Assembly (NCBI GenBank): GCA_009837285.1
Contig: VXTU01000085.1
Span: 1 to 53,168, forward strand
Reading direction: 5' to 3'
DNA from: Chloroflexota bacterium
Lineage (GTDB): Bacteria > Chloroflexota > Dehalococcoidia > UBA2979
DNA: 53,168 nucleotides
Both the position numbers and the translations under genes were made by a program. Positions 50,149 through 53,168 of this stretch are shown here, piece after piece. The notes below the pieces were generated by a model. That model was given only the letters and a program-made list of their open reading frames with translations, searched no databases and was not told the DNA's origin. The number at the start of each line of letters is the position of its first letter. The first letter of the stretch is position 1.

Positions 50149-52008
50149 GTGGCCCTCGAGCCAGCCGATCCGGGCGTGATCGCCACGCGGGACGACATCC
50201 GCAACGTCGCGATCATCGCGCATGTCGACCATGGCAAGACGACGCTGATCGACGCGCTACTCCAGCAGTCGGGCGAGCTTGGCGCGCACGCCGACCCGCC
50301 CGAGCGCGTCATGGACTCGAACGAGCTGGAGCGCGAGAAAGGCATCACGATCCTCGCGAAGAACACCGCCGTGCGCGTGGGCGACGTGAAGGTGAACATC
50401 ATTGACACGCCCGGCCACGCCGACTTCGGCGGCGAGGTGGAGCGTGGCCTCACGATGGCCGACGGTGCGCTCCTGCTCGTCGACGCGAGCGAGGGGCCGC
50501 TGCCGCAGACGCGTTTCGTGCTCCGTAAGGCGCTCGAACGCGACCTGCCGATCATCCTCGTCGTCAACAAGGTCGACCGCTCCGACGCCCGCGTCGCCGA
50601 GGTGGTGGACGAGGTCTACGAGCTGTTCCTCGACCTCGATGCGACCGAGGCGCAGATCGACTTCCCGATCGTCTACTGCGTCGCGCGCGGCGGGACGGCC
50701 TCGCTCGACCCGAGCGTGCGAGGCGCGGACCTGCGTCCGCTCGTGGACCTCGTGCTCTCGCATGTCCCCGCGCCGACGTACGAGCCCGGGCACGCGCTGC
50801 AGGCACTCGTCACGAACCTCGACGCGTCGCCGTACGTGGGACGGCTCGCGCTGTGCCGCGTGGTGCAGGGCACCTTGCGGCGCGGTGAGCAGGTCGCGTG
50901 GTGCCGTCGCGATGGTTCGGTCGAGCGCACCACGATCGGTCGGCTCTACGTTACCGAGGGCCTTGAGCGCGTCGAGGCGGACGAGGCGGGGCCAGGCGAG
51001 ATCGCGGCGGTCGCGGGCATCGAGGAGATCACCATCGGTGAGACGCTGGCCGACCTCGCACGCCCGGAGGCGCTCCCGCTCATCACGGTTGATGAGCCGA
51101 GCCTGTCGATGCTCATCGGCACGAACACCTCGCCCCTGGCAGGGCGCGAGGGGACCGAGCTCACGGCGCGCGTGCTCAAGAACCGCCTCGACGCCGAGCT
51201 GGTCGGCAATGTGGCGCTGCGGGTACGGGACTCCGACCGCCCCGACGCGTGGATCGTGCAGGGACGCGGCGAGCTGCAGCTCGCGATCCTCGTCGAGACG
51301 CTCCGCCGCGAGGGCTTCGAGCTCACCGTCGGACGGCCCGAGGTGGTGACGCGCGAGGTCGACGGCCGACTGCACGAGCCCGTCGAGGCGCTGAGCGTGG
51401 ACATCCCCGAGGAGTACCTCGGCATCGTCACGCAGCTGCTCGCCCTGAGACGCGGGCGCGTGACCCAGACGGTGAACCACGGCAGCGGCCGCATTCGCAT
51501 CGACTACCTGGTGCCGTCGCGCGGGTTGATCGGGTTCCACACGGAGTTCCTGACGGAGACGCGCGGGACGGGCATCGCGCACCACGTGTTCCACGCGTAC
51601 GAGCCCTGGCACGGCGAGCTCCGCCACCGGCCGACGGGCAGCCTTGTCGCGGACCGCCGGGGAGCAACGACGACATACGCGCTGCTTAACCTGCAGGAGC
51701 GCGGGTCGCTGTTCTTCGCTCCGGGCGTCGAGGTCTACGAGGGCATGGTCATCGGTGAGCACTCGCGCGCCGGGGACCTCGACGTGAACCCCACGCGTGA
51801 GAAGAAGCTCACCAACATCCGCGCCGCAGCGGCCGATCAGACCGAGAAGCTCGCGCCGCCGCGCACACTCTCCCTGGAGATGGCGATCGAGCTGTTGCGC
51901 CCCGACGAGTGCCTCGAGGTGACGCCGCGATCGCTACGCCCGCGCAAGGTCATGCTCGACGGCACGAAGCGCGCTCGCGCCGCGTCGCGCCGGACCGCCT
52001 CGCGGTAG
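50149..52008 (+). CDS. typA: Translational GTPase TypA/BipA
   Basis: TypA is a ribosome-binding GTPase of the EF-G/LepA group involved in 50S assembly and stress or cold adaptation. The ~619-residue product has [21 protein letters not shown] (G1), [14 protein letters not shown] (G2), [16 protein letters not shown] (G3) and VVNKVDR (G4), then the beta-barrel and domain V, and the unique C-terminal domain with [19 protein letters not shown] and [17 protein letters not shown]. Start is GTG 50149 or GTG 50176; the latter is closest to the usual N terminus. No Shine-Dalgarno decides it. The long frame back to 49105 is antisense to the crotonase gene and is rejected. Confidence 0.95.
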   Translation: MALEPADPGVIATRDDIRNVAIIAHVDHGKTTLIDALLQQSGELGAHADPPERVMDSNELEREKGITILAKNTAVRVGDVKVNIIDTPGHADFGGEVERGLTMADGALLLVDASEGPLPQTRFVLRKALERDLPIILVVNKVDRSDARVAEVVDEVYELFLDLDATEAQIDFPIVYCVARGGTASLDPSVRGADLRPLVDLVLSHVPAPTYEPGHALQALVTNLDASPYVGRLALCRVVQGTLRRGEQVAWCRRDGSVERTTIGRLYVTEGLERVEADEAGPGEIAAVAGIEEITIGETLADLARPEALPLITVDEPSLSMLIGTNTSPLAGREGTELTARVLKNRLDAELVGNVALRVRDSDRPDAWIVQGRGELQLAILVETLRREGFELTVGRPEVVTREVDGRLHEPVEALSVDIPEEYLGIVTQLLALRRGRVTQTVNHGSGRIRIDYLVPSRGLIGFHTEFLTETRGTGIAHHVFHAYEPWHGELRHRPTGSLVADRRGATTTYALLNLQERGSLFFAPGVEVYEGMVIGEHSRAGDLDVNPTREKKLTNIRAAAADQTEKLAPPRTLSLEMAIELLRPDECLEVTPRSLRPRKVMLDGTKRARAASRRTASR

Positions 52009-52017
52009 GGCGGGGCC

Positions 52018-53028
52018 CTACGCGCCGAGCGCGGCGAGGACACGCTCTTGCTCAGCGGGGTCGTCGTGGTCAACCTCGACGCGGTGGATCGTGATCCCGG
52101 CCCCGACCTGCTGCGCCAGCCGGTCGCGCGCCTCTGCAGTGTCCGAAGTCACGAACCAGCATGACTGCTGCATCTCGCCGGGCACGGCCTCGGCTGCCGC
52201 GCGGCGGCCGCCCTCGTTCCACGCCGCACGCACCGACTGCACCAGGTCCTCGTGGCCGAGCCGGGTGAAGTGCCGCGCATAGAAGTCGCCCATGCGCGCG
52301 ATGTAGAAGGCGAGCTGGCCGCGGACCGTCGCGCGGGTCGCCTCCACCTCGTCGGTGACGATGAGCGCGCCGGGGGAGCGGATATTGAACTCGCGGCCGG
52401 ACGCCCTGGCGTCCTGGGGGCGGTGGTCGTGCACGAACCGTGTGAGATCCGGCATCGCCTCCAGCGGCGTCCATAGCGGCAGCCACCCGTCGGCGAGCTC
52501 GGCAGTCTGCCGGAGGCTCCGAGGCAGCAGCGACGCGATGTAGATCGGCACGTCGGCGCGTGGCGGCCGCACAGCGAGGGTCATGCCGCCCCCGGCGCTT
52601 ACCTCGGAGCCCTCGTAGTCCAGCGGTTCGCCCGCGAGGAGTGCGCGCATGATCCGCACGTAGTCGGCGGTGCGGGCCACGGGGCGGCGGAACGGCGTGC
52701 CGTGGAGCGTCTCGACGACTCCCGCCGCGCTGGTGCCGAGGCCGACGATGGCGCGCCCGCCCGAAATCTCGTCGAGCGTGGCGAAGTGTTGCGCGAGCGC
52801 CGCGGGGGTCCGCGAGAAGACGTTCACGATCGCCGTTCCGAGCTGGATCTGCTCCGTGCGCGTCGCGATCAGCACCAGGGTCGTGAACGCGTCGCGTGCC
52901 CACGCCTCCTCGACCCATACGGAGTGGACGCCCGCGCGGTCGGCCGCCTCGACCATTGCGAGCGTGGCCTCGCGGCCCGCACCGAGGTCGTCCTGCCACC
53001 CGATGTTGAGCGCGAGCCGGTACGTCAT
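52018..53028 (-). CDS. LLM-class (F420-type) flavin-dependent oxidoreductase
   Basis: A 336-residue luciferase-like monooxygenase-family protein. The pattern is that of F420-dependent methylenetetrahydromethanopterin-reductase-like enzymes: MVEAADRAGVHSVWVEEAWARDAFTTL, IQLGTAIVNVFSRTPAALAQHFATLDEISGGR, VGLGTSAAGVVE, and PIYIASLLPRSLRQTAELADGWLP. The cofactor may be F420 or FMN. Substrate unknown. The C-terminal part ends EQERVLAALGA. It converges with typA, with 9 nt between the stops. Confidence 0.9.
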   Translation of the reverse strand: MTYRLALNIGWQDDLGAGREATLAMVEAADRAGVHSVWVEEAWARDAFTTLVLIATRTEQIQLGTAIVNVFSRTPAALAQHFATLDEISGGRAIVGLGTSAAGVVETLHGTPFRRPVARTADYVRIMRALLAGEPLDYEGSEVSAGGGMTLAVRPPRADVPIYIASLLPRSLRQTAELADGWLPLWTPLEAMPDLTRFVHDHRPQDARASGREFNIRSPGALIVTDEVEATRATVRGQLAFYIARMGDFYARHFTRLGHEDLVQSVRAAWNEGGRRAAAEAVPGEMQQSCWFVTSDTAEARDRLAQQVGAGITIHRVEVDHDDPAEQERVLAALGA

Positions 53029-53089
53029 GGGCGAGGTCGTCCCATCCTCGGTCGTTCCTGGCGGGCTGGTGGGGGAGTGGTCGCGGGCC

Positions 53090-53168
53090 CCCGCCCCCGC
53101 AAACCACCCCCCCGCGCGGGGAGGGGGAGACGCCCCCCGCCCCCCGGGGCGACCCCCCCCCCCCGCCC
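53090..53168. other. C/G homopolymer-rich, likely low-quality contig end
   Basis: The last ~75 bases are long C runs and G runs (for example a 12-C run near 53152-53164) with no coding signal. This is more typical of low-quality or misassembled read ends than of genomic sequence. No feature can be supported here. Confidence 0.6.

Overview
The window is about 53 kb of very GC-rich, gene-dense bacterial chromosome. It contains no rRNA, tRNA, CRISPR array, phage or insertion sequence. My best guess is a Chloroflexota lineage of the Dehalococcoidia/SAR202/Tepidiformia type. The guess rests on the gene mix: HisZ with HisG, DapL-type diaminopimelate aminotransferase, archaeal-type phosphoglycerate mutase, AddAB, an F420-type luciferase-like oxidoreductase, and many promoters whose TANNNT -10 box lies directly upstream of the start codon. 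This is inference from content; no marker gene settles it.

Region by region. (1) 1-1.8 kb: the 3' two thirds of the RNase P RNA, then an unrecognised gene followed by a PIN-domain toxin, then a convergent flavin-binding oxidase. (2) 1.9-6.5 kb: murE, a class III aminotransferase with a cysteine-rich insert, a self-contained small-ORF transcription unit with its own promoter, Shine-Dalgarno and terminator, birA, and a membrane-anchored thermonuclease. (3) 6.5-15.6 kb: a histidine operon led by a histidine-rich leader peptide and a transcription attenuator. It reads hisZ, hisG (a tandem double-domain version), a zinc phospholipase-like gene, hisD, hisC, hisB, a DNA methyltransferase, an unknown gene and hisN, nearly all joined by 1-4 nt overlaps. 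(4) 15.7-17.1 kb: an ammonium transporter. (5) 17.1-25.9 kb, minus strand: a purine operon read from one promoter (guaA, purD, unknown, purE, cupin, purB, purC, purS), followed by a lower-GC lipoprotein gene. (6) 26-33 kb: tsaC, a small coiled-coil membrane protein, an MFS/UMF1 transporter, a short-chain dehydrogenase, a penicillin-acylase-family hydrolase and a polyprenyl diphosphate synthase. (7) 33.2-38.3 kb: pgk, a Phd/VapC toxin-antitoxin module, apgM, tpiA and miaA. (8) 38.3-42.2 kb: a DUF4258/DUF2283 pair on the minus strand, then dapF, a GNAT-like protein, dapL and a small OmdA-type protein. (9) 42.3-48.6 kb: addB-addA. (10) 48.6-53.0 kb: a molybdopterin-domain protein, a crotonase, typA and an LLM oxidoreductase. 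The last ~75 bases are C/G-rich low complexity and look like a poor contig end.

The most noteworthy signal is the histidine operon. A 27-codon leader ORF with six histidine codons, apparently nearly leaderless, overlaps one arm of a perfect antiterminator that competes with an intrinsic terminator before hisZ. The structural genes include a HisG made of two fused catalytic-type domains that appear to have lost complementary motifs, plus three genes not known to belong to histidine synthesis.
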